The notes beneath the pieces are model-generated. The model saw only the letters and a list, made by a program, of their open reading frames with translations, was not told where the DNA came from and did no database searches. 64,000 bases of DNA from Artocarpus heterophyllus (Eukaryota > Streptophyta > Magnoliopsida > Rosales > Moraceae): contig CM046351.1 of the NCBI GenBank assembly GCA_025403435.1, positions 25,509,730-25,573,729 of the forward strand. The letters run 5' to 3'. Each line of letters opens with the position of its first letter. Position 1 is the stretch's first letter. A program made the translations under genes and the position numbers. Positions 31,025-43,193 of this stretch are shown here, one piece after another.

Positions 31025-33675
31025 GGGCTATATATGAACTTTATAAATGTGTATTATACCTTATGAGCTCATGAATTTTGCTATCAAAACCTTATGCACC
31101 TTAACAATCTTGTCCATTAACCATATCAATATAAGATTAAAGCGACCTTCGTTACATATGCCGTAACAAGACCCATCAATGATCACATATACCAATGCAA
31201 TAATGACAAAGATCAAGCATGGATGTGTAGCATGAAAATTTCATGCAATGTGATCTTAACATGCCTATTTCCAATTGGTCCACCTGAAAACTTTAGTGAG
31301 ATCAAACCATACCAAAATCAGAGTGTGAATAAACTGAAAACTTTATTTCTGCAGAAAATAACCTCAAAATATCCATAAACTGAAATAACTAAAAATGTCT
31401 ATATCATAAGAGCATTTAAAATTACAAACTCCCACTAAAACTGAATATCCTGAAATGATATGACACTCATACGAGCAGTGTGCTCATGAAACATTTTGGG
31501 TGGCAATCCTTTAGTAAGCGGATCCGCAATCATGGAGTTTGTGCCGATGTGCTCTATAGACAACTGTCCACTCTGAACTCTTTCTTTCACAACTAGGAAC
31601 TTGATCTCTATATGCTTTGACTTCGTCGAGCTCCTGTTGTTGTTGGAATACAAAACTGCTGACTTATTGTCACAAAATATCTTGAGTGGTCTTTGAATAC
31701 TGTCCACTATACGCAGCCCCGTGACAAAATTTTGCAGCCATATTCCATGATTGGACGCCTCATAACACGCTATGAACTCTGCCGCCATTGTAGAAGATGC
31801 TATAAGAGACTGTTTAGCACTCTTCCAAGAGACAGCACCTTCAGCCAGAAGGTAGACATAGCCCGATGTAGATTTCATACTATCTTGGCATCCAGCAAAA
31901 TCGGAGTTAGTATACCCAATGATCTCAAGCTGTTCTGACCTCCGATACGTGAGCATGTAATCCTTTGTTCTCTGAAAATACCTCAAGACTTGTTTGGCTG
32001 CTACCCAGTGATCCTTTCCAGGATTGCTTAAGTACCTGCCCAATATCCCTGTAACGTACGCAATATCCGGACGCGTACAAACCTGAGCATACATTAGACT
32101 CCCTTCTACTAACGCGTAAGGAATCTTCTGAATTTCCTTAACCTTAAAATCATTCTTAGGGCACTGATTGAGACTAAACTTATCTCCCTTAGCCACAGGG
32201 GTATCACCTGGTTTACAATCCTCTATGCCATATCTCTTAAGAATCTTTTCGATATAGCCCTTTTGTGATAATCCTAAAATACCCCGAGAGAGATCCTGGT
32301 GTATCTGTATACCCAACACAAAAGAGGCATCACCAAGATCCTTCATCTCAAAATTCTTTGATAGAAATCTCTTGGTTTCGTGCAACAAGCCTATATCGTT
32401 GCTGGCAAGCAAAATGTCATCGACATATAAAACCAGGAAAATATACTTACTCCCACTGAACTTGTGGTATATACAATCATCGACCAAATTCATCTCAAAA
32501 CCGAACGAGATGATAACCTGATGAAATTTGTAATACCATTGACGAGAAGCTTGCTTAAGCCCATAGATAGATTTCTTTAATTTGCAAACCATCTTCTTTG
32601 CATCTCTTGACACAAAGTTTTCTGGTTGCACCATATAGATTATTTCATCAATGTCACCATTGAGGAACGCAGTCTTAACATCCATCTGATAAAGCTCAAG
32701 ATCAAAATGTGCCACTAATGCCATTATAATCCTAAAAGAGTCTTTCGAAGAAACCGGAGAGAAAGTCTCTTTATAATCAATGCATTCTTTCTGTGTAAAG
32801 CCTTTAGCGACAAGACAAGCCTTATACCTCTCCACATTGCCTTTTGAATCCCTCTTGGTCTTAAATATCCATTTGCAACCAATAGGTTTCGCACCTTCAG
32901 GCAATGGGACAAGATCCCAAACGTCATTGTCTTTCATAGACTTTATCTCTTCATTCATGGCATCAATCCACTCTTGAGATCTAGAACTTTTCATGGCTTG
33001 ACGGAAGTTGATTGGATCATCTTCCACCATACCAATGTCATACTCATGTTCTTGGAGAAATACAATGTAATCATCTGGCACCGCACTTCTCCTTTCTCTA
33101 GTGGATCTCCTTAATGACATAGGTTCTTGAGGTGGTTGAGTTTGTTCTTCTGGAACAATTTCTGGAATGGGAGGTTCTCCGACATTGTCTTGATTTGGGT
33201 CTGCTTCTTGAACAATGTCAGGAGTAGAAACCTGATCAATGTCAATAACAGCTGTGGGAATATCAACATATTCCTCTTCAAAGACAAAGTCCCTAACCAT
33301 ATCTCCCCCCGCAAACTCGACATCCTCAAAGAACCTGGCATTCCCCGTCTCAAAAATCGATTTGGTCGTGGGATCATAAAACTTATACCCCCTGGATCTT
33401 TCAGAGTATCCAATAAAATAACAACTAACCGTCCTTGAGTCCAGTTTCTTTTCATTAGGCCTATAAGGCCTTGCCTCAGCTGGACATCCCCAAACATGCA
33501 AATGCTTTAGACTAGGCTTCTTGCCCGTCCAAAGTTCGTAAGGGGTTTTGGTAGTTGCTTTAGTTGGAACCCTGTTAAGGATATACGCTGCAGTCTTAAG
33601 TGCTTCTCCCCAGAGTGATTCTGGTAAGGTAGAATGAGAAATCATACTCCTCACCATGTCCTTAAGTGTTCTGTT

Positions 33676-33678
33676 TCA
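33676..33678 (-). other. in-frame TGA in the integrase region of copia family F
   Basis: The codons on both sides share one frame: the ATG at 33657 is six codons downstream of the stop. The break is a nonsense change rather than a frameshift, even though it splits the coding region into two long ORFs. Confidence 0.88.
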
Positions 33679-35501
33679 TCTTTTAGCAACACCATTCATA
33701 GTGGGCAAACCCGGCATAGTGTACTGTGGGACGATACCGCTTTCCTCTAGGAACTTAGCAAACGGTGCCGGACGTTGTTCACCTGAACCGTCATATCTAC
33801 CATAGTATTCACCACCACAGTCAGATATGACGCTTTTAATCCTTTTGTTGAGTTGATTTTCAACTTCAGCCTTATAATTTTTGAACACATCCAGCGATTG
33901 TGACTTTTCATGAATGAGATATATGTAGCCATATCTGGAAAAATCGTCTATGAACGTTATAAAATATTGTTGACCATTCCAAGAAGCCGTAGGGAATGGC
34001 CCACAAATGTCTGTATGTATAAGTTCTAAGACGTCCAAAGTCCTGTTGGCCTCAAATCTCCTTTTATTGGTTTGTTTTCCCTTAATACAGTTAACACAAA
34101 TATCAAAATCTGTAAAGTCTAAGGGGTCGAGAATTTCGTCTGACACAAGTCTCTCTATTCTCCTTCTAGAGATATGACCCAATCTCTTGTGCCATAACGC
34201 AACTGAATTCTCATTGGTTAATTTTCTCTTTATACCTCGTGTACTTAATTGCAAGGATTCATTAAATGAAGCAATTGTATTAAGTAAATAAAGATTATCG
34301 TAACCTGATAAAGAACCAGAACCAACTAATTTTGAATCATGAAACAAACTAAATTTTTCATTTCCAAATGAACAAGAATAACCAGATTTGTCCAAAGCTA
34401 AAATAGAAATCAAATTCCGTCTAAAAGACAGTACAATAAATGTTTCATCAAGATCCAAATAAAATCCAGTCTTTAACAATAATCTAAATTTTCCTATTGC
34501 TTCAACTTCAACTTTCTTGCCATCGCCCACGTAGATGTATCTTTCACCATCAGTTGGCTTTCGGCATCTCAGGCATCCCTGCATAGACACACTAATGTGA
34601 GTGGTTGCACCAGAATCCATCCACCAAGTGTGTTCAGGTACCGAAGTTAAATTAACCTCAGAACAAACCAAATTAAGAAGCATACCTTTTCTAAAACGCC
34701 AAGCGTGATAATTGGTGCAATGCTTCTTCTTATGTCCTGCAGCTCCATAGAAGAAGCAACCCGTACCTTCCGGATCAACCGGTCTCTTTTGTTGCTTCTT
34801 TTGAGGTGCTGTAACTGCAGCGTCCTTATCCTTCTTCCTTTTCTTCCCTTTGTCCTTGGAAGTATTAGCCAAGTGAGCACTTTCTGTCTTTTCTTGCTTC
34901 AACCTTTCCTCTTCTTGCACACAATGTGAGATGAGCTCATTAAGAGACCAAGTCTCCTTTTGGCAGTTATAGCTCACCTTAAACTGACTGAAGTGTGTAG
35001 GAAGAGATATAAGAACTAAATGCACTAGCAAGTCGTCAGAAAGGTCAAGCTTAAGTGCTCTTAATTTTGAAGCAAGATGAGACATCTCCATGATGTACTC
35101 CCTAATGTTCCCTTTACTTTTGTATCTCATTGAGATGAGGTTTGCCAAAAGTGTACTTGTTTCAGCCTTTTCATTTTTGGCAAATCTCTTCTCAATGTCC
35201 TCAAGGAACTCTTTAGCTGTCTTTATCGTTTTTGATATAGTGCCCCTGAATGCTTCTGGAATGGCCTTCTTCATGATCATCATACACATGCGATTTGACT
35301 TCTCCCACCTTTCCATGTCCTTCTTTTGATCAGAGGAACTTTTATCTGTAATAGGTGCGGGAGAAGGAACCCTTAACGCAAGGTCGAGATCCATGACTCC
35401 GAGAACTATTAGGAGGTTCTCTTGCCATGATTTGAAGTTGCTACCATTCAGCATAGGAATTGAATTGATGTTGGCAGTAATATTAGAGGCAGAACTAGTA
35501 G

Positions 35502-35525
35502 CTGAAACAGAAAACAAAATAAACA
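35502..35525 (-). promoter_or_regulatory. possible splice acceptor at the start of gag
   Basis: On the minus strand the gag ORF opens with a T-rich tract ending TTTCTGTTTCAG, followed by CTACTAG. This looks like a plant 3' splice site. If used, the true initiator codon would be in the upstream leader and the hydrophobic first ten residues would not be made. Inferred from sequence only. Confidence 0.35.
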
Positions 35526-35532
35526 AAACCAA

Positions 35533-37059
35533 AACAAGCTCACATAAGAATCCATAACAACAATAATAAACCCAAATAAAGGTACACCCATCTCAAGATA
35601 TTGGGGCACTCCATTAATATTTAGTCTTTGGACAGAAATATTAACTTGTAAGTGATATCTTGGTGTAGTAATCAAACACTGACAATAAGAACATGTCAAA
35701 CAATAAATCTTCCTTTGGGCCGACTTATTGTTTACATGTAAAATCGAATAATCATCACGTGTTTATCACCACAGGTGTACATGCAATTCTGTCAAATATT
35801 GCCTTCCTTTGGGCCGGTCAACATTCACATAAGTTACATAAACACAACCTTTTATATTTCAAAACAAATTAATTTCCACAAGAGAGGCCAATTTGGTGAC
35901 ATGTTGCTTCAATTAATTCATCTCAATATATATATAAAATACCAATATTTGAATTTAAAATTATACCAAAATTTAAAAAAAAATAAAAAAAAAATTTGGT
36001 CAAGGTCAACATTGACTGGGTCGGGGCTGGACCGGGTCGGGAGAACCCTACCCGGATCCTAAACCAACCCCCTTTATTTGCTCTTTTTTTTTTTTTTTTT
36101 TTCGGGTCACCCAAGGGTTCTGACCGGTCACGGGCCCAGCCCGTGTATGAGTTTCCAGTCACGGTCCCGGCCCGTGTATCTCCCTTCCTCTTTTTTTTTT
36201 TTTTTTGAGGTAACCCAGGGGTTTGAATCCCTGGGTTGTAACTTGTCACGGGCCCAATGGGGCCCGTGTAAACTCTGGTCTGGGCCGAAGCCCAAACAAG
36301 TCCAGGGATGCCCTAGGGTCTCTCGACCCCTTTGGGCGACACACGGGCGGCCTAACGGCCGCTACCTCTGTGCAGCGGCCAAACGGCAGCAGCTTGTTCT
36401 ACGGTCGGCGTCCCTAGAGCTGCAACCGGAAAGGGCCGACGCCGGCGGTCATGGGGCCAGCCGTCGGTGAAAAATAACCACCTCTTCTTTTCTTTTTTTT
36501 TATGCGGCGGGCTCTGTGGTCGCCGCTTTCTGGCTCCGTCGCGGCCAGAGGCCGCGACGCTGTCTTTCCGGCGCAACCTCATGGTCGTCACCGGAGTCCC
36601 TTCGCCGGCGGCAATAATGATGCCGCCGGCTTTCCTTTTTTCCCGAAACAGAAACCCAACAAAAAAATCCATATATATATATACATATGGTATAACACAA
36701 ATGGCTGCTTTAGGAAGGAAGACTGCATAACATTAATGGTCTTCGTTATATATATATATATTTTTTTTTTTTCTTCTTCTCGGCAACAGAGCCGTATATG
36801 GGCAGTCAAGAAAAAAAATAAATAATAAATAATAATCTTTAAACCTGTAACCGACTTGATCTGAATACATTAAAAGGATTTTCTTTTCGACAATCGTGCC
36901 GTATAAACGTATAAGGAAACCGAATTGTATTCAACCAGAAATTCAAATAATTGTTTTCAAAATTAACAATTTTATAGAACTGTAGATTGTTAAATTTGAA
37001 AATTTTTAATGAGAATCACATATAGAAAATTATTGATTCTCAATGATTCAACATGAAGA
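35533..37059 (-). other. 1.5-kb leader of copia family F with a GC-rich core
   Basis: The stretch between the primer site and gag has no convincing ORF. About 36000-36650 is strongly GC-rich against an AT-rich background. It contains two related modules, each with a T16-18 run on the + strand, an ACCCAGGGGTT-like motif and GTCACGGGCCC..CCCGTGTA (36083-36185 and 36190-36275). The overlapping ORFs in all frames here are a result of composition. The leader could hold packaging or translation signals. Confidence 0.6.
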
Positions 37060-37073
37060 GGCTCTAGTTACCA
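37060..37073 (-). other. primer binding site of copia family F
   Basis: Minus-strand TGGTAACTAGAGCC starts 2 nt inside the 5' LTR boundary. It resembles the initiator-methionine tRNA complement used by most plant copia elements (TGGTATCAGAGCC), with an insertion and a substitution. Confidence 0.7.
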
Positions 37074-37075
37074 CT

Positions 37076-37540
37076 TGTTAGAATAAAATTGTGATGAAAA
37101 CCATCATCACCCAGGATCGCTCATGTCAAATCATCAAGAATATTAATAAGATGCGGAAGCTAACCTGAATCCATAGATTGAATGTGATTGTTGAGTCTTT
37201 TGGTTGAGGATCTTCCAAGTCTAGTACGTAAATCCTCCCTATCAGAATGCTCTGTAATCTCTCTGTAGATGGGTAACAGAAAAATTATGTACGTACTGAC
37301 TTGGGGACCACAACCCCTTTATATAATTGCTAAACCCTAGCAATTATCCTTAATTATCAATTTAGCCCATCATAAAATTAGTAATTTCCCTTTTGGTCTC
37401 TACACATAGGAGGCCCATACTTAATGATGCATTAAAAGCCCAAAACCCAAATTGATCACTTTTAATTGGGCAACCTTATTGATAGCATTTAATTCACATT
37501 TATTTAATATATTGGCCCATTATTGGATTTTGATCCAACA
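37076..37540 (-). repeat. 5' LTR of copia family F (465 bp)
   Basis: Same length and ends as 30549-31013, with 17 differences counted by eye. As the upstream LTR on the minus strand it would drive transcription of the element leftwards in the window. Confidence 0.93.
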
Positions 37541-37545
37541 TTTAA
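37541..37545 (+). repeat. target site duplication TTTAA (right)
   Basis: Exact copy of 30544-30548. Confidence 0.9.
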
Positions 37546-39577
37546 AGCTCATTTTAAAACTAAAAGAACAAGTTCATATACATTTCAAAAAAAGAAAAAG
37601 ATACATTATTTTTCTTTTTTTCCTGCTAGAATCAATACTACCTTTTAAGTATCTTAATTACTATCCTTATGAACTTAAACATATAACTCAATATATTAAA
37701 AACAATTCACAAACTCACTAAATATTTAATTGAGTTAGTCTCAATTGGCGAAAAAAAATAAGTAGATCATCGTTACGAATTATAATTAGTCTACTATTAT
37801 GTGTGAATATCATTTTAGTTTAATTTCTGTTTTGGTGCCTAACTTACACACCCACTAGATACTTATTGAGTTAGGATTAGTTTCACATGCACTAATTAAT
37901 TATAAATTATTACACTATTATCTGTCAATAGCTTAACAGTGGAAAAATCAGATTTGGATGTTTTATCTCTTAATGTAGTATAGTATATATCTCACTTAAT
38001 CCACTATATCACGTTTTCTTCACATGAATTTTCATCAATTATCATTTCTTAATGCTTATTTAGATGTTGATCAAAATATTACATCTCACGAAATATCTTG
38101 TAATTTATTTAATTATTATAGTTTTATTTGTTGGACAATACAATTCGATTATGTTGGTGGTTAAACAAAGTTAGAAACTTTAATTGGGGTTTTCCACATG
38201 AAACTAGGGGAAAAAGAAGAAGAAGAAGAAGAAGAAAAAAGCAATAAGTACATTTGTATTCATTTACTTGAAGTTCAACGTAGAGGGAATGTCATTTAGA
38301 AATCCAATTCCATATTTAATTGGCCATAATCCAGCTAGGAATTATCATTCTCTTACAAAACATGGGAATCTACAAACTTTTTTTTTTTTTTGGTTTTTTT
38401 TTTAGATCGCCAAATATAGGCGTTATTACTTATATCGCATGTAATGTGCAATCGGTTTTTCTTGAGAAACCAACCCGTAGGGCAAGAAAGTGAAAAGGGT
38501 TAAGAACAGGAGAGAGAAGCAAATTAAAAAAAAAAAAAAACCCGAAATACTTGAACTTTTAAGTAATGTTTTAGTATTTCAATTATGGTCTCTTCTCCAC
38601 GTGGTTCATCTCCTGGTTTTGTGATATGAAATCACGACTATTCATTTTCTATTTCCAAAAAAAAAAAAAAAAAATCTATTTAGTTAAGGTTTAAGATTCT
38701 TAGGTTATTTAACTTGCTATAATAAGTAATATAAATTGTCAAATCATCAAATACAATTAAAGACATTTTTATAATTTATTGGTAACAATTGATGATTCTA
38801 AAAAGAAAAAAAAAATAACTATTAAAAACTCTTCCATATATATATATATGTATATATATATTATCATTTCATATCTTAAATTATTGTAAATTGAAAAATT
38901 TTACCATATTTTCAGCAAAAAAGAAAAGAAAAAAAAACATTTACCGAATGTTTTATTTTAGTGTCGTTGCACAATTTTTTTTATCAAAAAGAAAAAAGAA
39001 AGAAAAACTTAATGATGGGGCCATAAAATCTTTATTTGTAGCAGGAAAATGTACGAATTAAGACCTAGCATAAAAATAATATTCAATGAATTCATAATTG
39101 TAAACAATAAAAAATAAGGAAAAAGAAAACAAGGATAATGCTAGAATAGTAAGAAAAAGAAGAGAAAACCAAACAGATGACTACAAAACCAGAAGCACCT
39201 ACCTTTCTGTGGAAACACCAATATCAATTTTAATTTTAATTTTAATTTTTAAAAAACAGCTAATATGATATGCATGTTATTATTCTTTTACTTTTAGGCA
39301 TTTAAAAAACTATCGCCTCAATGAATAATAAAAGAATACATCCACCAATAAAAAGTTAACAATTAGCTGTTACATAAGTTTTAATTAAAAAATTTTGAAT
39401 CAGAATTAGGATCCTAACACTTGTTTTCTTTTTTATTTCCACAAACATACGAATTCAGATTCTAGATAATTCAAGAGAGAAAAGAAGGTGCTACTCAACA
39501 ATTATTTGTTGCACTATTAATGGGGGATCACGAGCATATATGTTTTCCAAAGGATATGGTTCTATTTCTTAAAACTT

Positions 39578-39730
39578 AAAAGGTATATATTCCCGACAAG
39601 TAAGGGCAACTTAGTTGGTTGTATTTTCTTCCACTCAACTATAGGTTGAAGGTTCAAGTTAAGCTTAACCACATTCAAAAGTGGTGACATTCTCCCTCTT
39701 CTTGTATAAAAAAAAAAGGTATATATTCCC
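39578..39730 (+). mobile_element. tRNA-derived SINE with 17-bp target duplications
   Basis: AAAAGGTATATATTCCC at 39578-39594 is repeated exactly at 39714-39730. Between them is a body of about 119 bp with a box A-like GGCAACTTAGTTGG (39605-39618), a box B-like GGTTCAAGTTA (39651-39661) and a poly-A tail ending at 39717. Internal RNA polymerase III promoter boxes about 35 bp apart, an A tail and long direct repeats define a SINE. It has no coding capacity and depends on a LINE for movement. Confidence 0.82.
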
Positions 39731-42334
39731 ATGGATGTCTTATGAACTTAGGTATTGGGATTTCTTTGCTAGCATCATGTGAAGAGAGTAGTGTATTTAT
39801 TTGCAAAGCTTACCAATATTTAAATTTGCTTAATTTTTTGTGGTTGAGAATCTTTTAGTGTGTCTTACAAGACCAAATCTGCCCAATTCCACTAAATAAA
39901 TAAATTTTTTTTCATGTTAATTTATCTTGAACTGTGAAATGATAGATGTGCATGAAAACAAAAGGTCAATATTTAGGGTTCAATAAAGCGATCATATTTG
40001 AACTAACAAATGCAAAACTCTCTTCTTCATAGGATGAAACCAAATCTTATGTTGTGATTGTAAACTTTTATTTTATGTTGTGATTGTAGACATTTATTTT
40101 TGTAATACCCATTAATCTCAAAACTAAATAATTTTCACTGAAAAAAGATTTATAGTGTATTTTGATTCATATATTTAATTCATAGACAACCAATTATCAA
40201 GAAATTTTTTTAGATAATGGTTTCTCTCTCTAGATTTTCAGTTTTTTAATATATTTTTTGATGAAGAGAATAATACAATTAATTAGATTGAGAGAGTACC
40301 GGACTCTTATTTATATACTCTCAATAGGTGCCTTTCATTAAAGCATACGTTCTTTTATAAATATAGACACACCCCTTAACAAGAGTTGTAATCCTTCATG
40401 ACCAATAGAATTTTAACATTTAAATAGTTATTAAACTAAATAAATCATATAATTTTATTGTACATTTAATTAATTTCATGGGCATAATTCTCACAGTGAA
40501 TAGAACAAAAATATCATTAAGAAATAAACAAATGCAAGTGAGTGGTTCAAATTTTATGATGAAAGGGCAGTCTTAATTTATTTGTGGTGCAAATTGAAAC
40601 ACATATATCATAACTTCCAAAAGGATAGAAATTTGGAAAAGAAAACAAAAAGAATACTTATTTGCTTAGCTGTTCTTTAAGGGTTTGCAACAATGACCCT
40701 GACCTCTGGCTTAAGCTTTATACCACGACTAAATGATTAGTAATACTTTCCAAGTCATAGAGAAATCATTTAGGTTTAGAAAATCCAATGTAAAAGAATG
40801 AGAATTTATATAAAATTTCCTATTGGGCCAGAAGAGAATATAATTTGGAAAACCAAGTCTTTGTAAACATTTTCATTTGTCTACTTACTTATAATCTTTC
40901 TGTATTCACAAAAGTTTAAATATGAAAAAAAAGACTTAAAGTTAGACATATTGAAGCAATCAAATGAAAAAGGTCAAGTTGTGCCCCCTAAATAATGTAT
41001 AAAGGTTGAACAAAAGACTTCAAAAAGTAGGATAATGATAAGGGCATGCCAAAAATCTTTTAATTGGTAGGTGCTTTTGGATAAGTAAGTTGTTATTTTT
41101 GTGGTTGGAGATGAACGGTATGTGGGTCTCAATACTTGTTGAACAAAGAGATTTGTACGAGGAATTTAGAATAAAATGTGCAGGGCCCTAATTAATAAAG
41201 ATCACTTTTATGAGATGATGGGTTTTGTCCCAAACGCATGGATTATCAAAGGAAAGGAAAAAATAAAGAAAAAGTGTTAAAGGAAAAGAGAAGAGGATCG
41301 ACATTATCACATGGTTGGGCAAAAGGTAGAACTGTGATATGATTAGGAAACTTAACGTAATGCGATCGGTATAAATTTAGTTGACTCGTCAATCTCCCAT
41401 TGAATTTAAAAGGTCTTTTTAAACCTTTCTTTTTCACCATCAGGTTATACAAATTATAGTATTATAATGTACTTTTAGTTTTAAAAATGGTTGCAAGAGT
41501 ATAATACCATGGGATACCATGGGATTGCATTCAAAGGCAAATGTATGTCTCCTCTTGGTCAACCAAGAATTTTGACTGCAAACTGACCAAGATACTGTGG
41601 AGAGGGGAAAAAAAAGAAAGAAAAAAACCTAAAAAAAAGGGATTTATTTTAATTTTTTAAAATTTTCATGGGTATTTTGGCAAGCTCCATTGTCAAATTT
41701 GTCTGTTGACGAGGAAAAAGTATTCATTACTAAAAGAAAGGGTTTTTGACATATTGCTCCTTAAACTATTATTTTTTGCAATATAATCTTGATAACTCTA
41801 TAAATATAGAGTTATTTATATCTTTTAATGCACATAATTTGACTTGATTTCCATTTTCTATTTATTTGTCTTTTCCTGAGCTTAATGCCTTTAATTGATT
41901 GATCACCAATTAGTTGAATTTGCATTTAGGATTAGGACTTAGGAAATGAGGATTCTAAATGTGGGTTTAAGAAATACAACCTAGAGAATTATAGAGTTGG
42001 GAGACTTATGATCTTCTTTGTGCTCAATTAATAGAGCTTGCTTGATAAGCCCTCAATAATTGATTTTAATTAAGGATATTGGAATTAATTACTTTGGTTA
42101 TTCTTTAATTGAGTACTTGGGAGAGAAAAAATTGAAATACATGAGTGTTTTAAACCAATAATCGGAATAATCTAGGCAATTACCAATCGTAATGGAAACT
42201 TAGTAAAATAGCTCCTTTAAACCCGTTTTATTATCGTTTATTTTCATTTTAGTTTCTAGTTTTAATTTTCATCATTTTCACTTATTCCATTTTTTTATTT
42301 TAATTTCAATTGTCTAAATAATTCTATAGTTAAT

Positions 42335-42493
42335 GGCCCTGTTTATTTTCGTTCTCAAAAATTTTTGAAAATGTTTTCCCACGCTTTTCGAGGCAAAAAT
42401 TTTAAAAATACTCTCAACATAATTCCTAAAAAATTCTTATTTTTCAAAACAAAAACATTTTCACCTATTTTGAAAACAATACCAAACGGCCCT
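42335..42493. mobile_element. MITE, family D copy 2
   Basis: GGCCCTGTTTATTTTCGTTC to ACCAAACGGCCC, flanked by TAA-containing sequence on both sides. It matches 4782-4938 in the opposite orientation. The two halves are imperfectly complementary (AAAAATTTTTGAAAATGTTTT against AAAACATTTTCACC..TTTTGAAAA). Confidence 0.65.
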
Positions 42494-43075
42494 AATTTCA
42501 GTACTTAACTAGAATTGTACACAATCTGTGGGAACGATATCCATACCTTGGTACACTTTATTACTTATACGACCTATGCACTTGCGGAGGCAATAGATCT
42601 TTAAACTATTTTTAATTTCAATTGAGTCTTTAACTTAGCTAAATGTGACAATTAAGTCCTTAATCACAAATACCTATCAAAATTGGGACGAAAAATGATT
42701 ACATGATATACGAAATTTCAAGCACTACAACAATTAAAATATACATATAAAATAACAAAATTGTTAAAAAAATCATTAACAATAATTAAATTTTTTTTTG
42801 GTTATCTTTTGGGGTGTAAGACTAACAACTTGACTCTTGTTAGAAGTAAATGAGATGTATGGGTATTCCTAATGGGTTATATGCATCTCATATGATTGTT
42901 TTATGTCTCACTTAGCTAAGTTTGAGGACTCAATTGCTACAAAAAAAGCTCAAGGACCATATTGCAAAAAAGCAAAAAATTCAAGGGACAAATATGTCAA
43001 AAAAGAACTAAGAGAAGGTATATATTTTCTTGATTTAAAATTAAAGGTGTACCTTTTGAATAATTCTAAAGGCGC

Positions 43076-43193
43076 TTGATAAAATAGTTCTAACTTATCA
43101 GTTCTAACTCAAACAGTGTAAAGCTCTTACATGTTAAACTATTATCAGTTTTAACTCTTAGTTTCAACTCACTTTTCAAACACCCTTTTAAAT
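43076..43193. repeat. family C repeat copy
   Basis: Shares TCAGTTCTAACTC, GTGTAAAGCTCTTA and TTTCAACTCAC..CAAACACC with repeats near 16042, 19987, 60077 and 60414. All look like short MITE-type elements with GTTTGA/CAAAC-like ends; exact ends are uncertain. Confidence 0.45.

Larger units (their letters stand above)
31435..35532 (-). pseudogene. copia gag-pol polyprotein with one in-frame stop
   Basis: One frame of about 1365 codons runs from 35532 to 31435, interrupted only by TGA at 33678-33676. Before the stop: gag (UBN2-like, about residues 70-230), a lysine-rich stretch, a zinc knuckle at 259-272, protease DSGATTHIS at 306-314, the integrase zinc site (H448, H453, C479, C482) and catalytic Asp508 and Asp571. 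After the stop: the integrase tail, reverse transcriptase with YVDDILLAS, and RNase H. Three lesions are visible. The zinc knuckle has Tyr where its second Cys should be. Lys617 sits where the third catalytic integrase residue (Glu) is expected. The TGA follows at codon 619. The last two fit G:C to A:T changes. The first 10 residues (MVLFILFSVS) are atypical for gag; the natural start may lie elsewhere (see the leader). Confidence 0.93.
30549..37540 (-). mobile_element. complete Ty1/copia retrotransposon, minus strand (6992 bp, family F)
   Basis: Both LTRs are 465 bp, the ends are TGTTAG..CCAACA, the 5-bp duplication TTTAA is perfect, and a primer binding site, polypurine tract and gag-pol frame are all present in the expected order on the minus strand. 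By hand count the LTRs differ at 17 of 465 positions (13 transitions, 4 transversions), about 3.7 percent, which implies an insertion of order one to a few million years depending on the rate assumed. The polyprotein has one in-frame stop and an altered integrase residue, so this copy should be unable to move on its own. It is unrelated in LTR sequence to family A. Confidence 0.95.

Noticed and set aside
33658..33678. apparent frameshift between the two long ORFs of copia family F
   Set aside because: Reading the codons across the gap shows that the frame is unchanged. A single TGA separates them.
36213..36240. tRNA T-arm-like sequence (CAGGGGTTTGAATCCCTG)
   Set aside because: The stem-loop resembles a T arm, but no D arm, anticodon arm or acceptor stem can be drawn around it. 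It lies in the copia leader and is explained by the duplicated GGGTT/AACCC module.
36078..36825. several ORFs of 60-130 codons on both strands of the copia leader
   Set aside because: Stop codons are scarce because the block is GC-rich. The frames overlap each other on both strands and show no domain.
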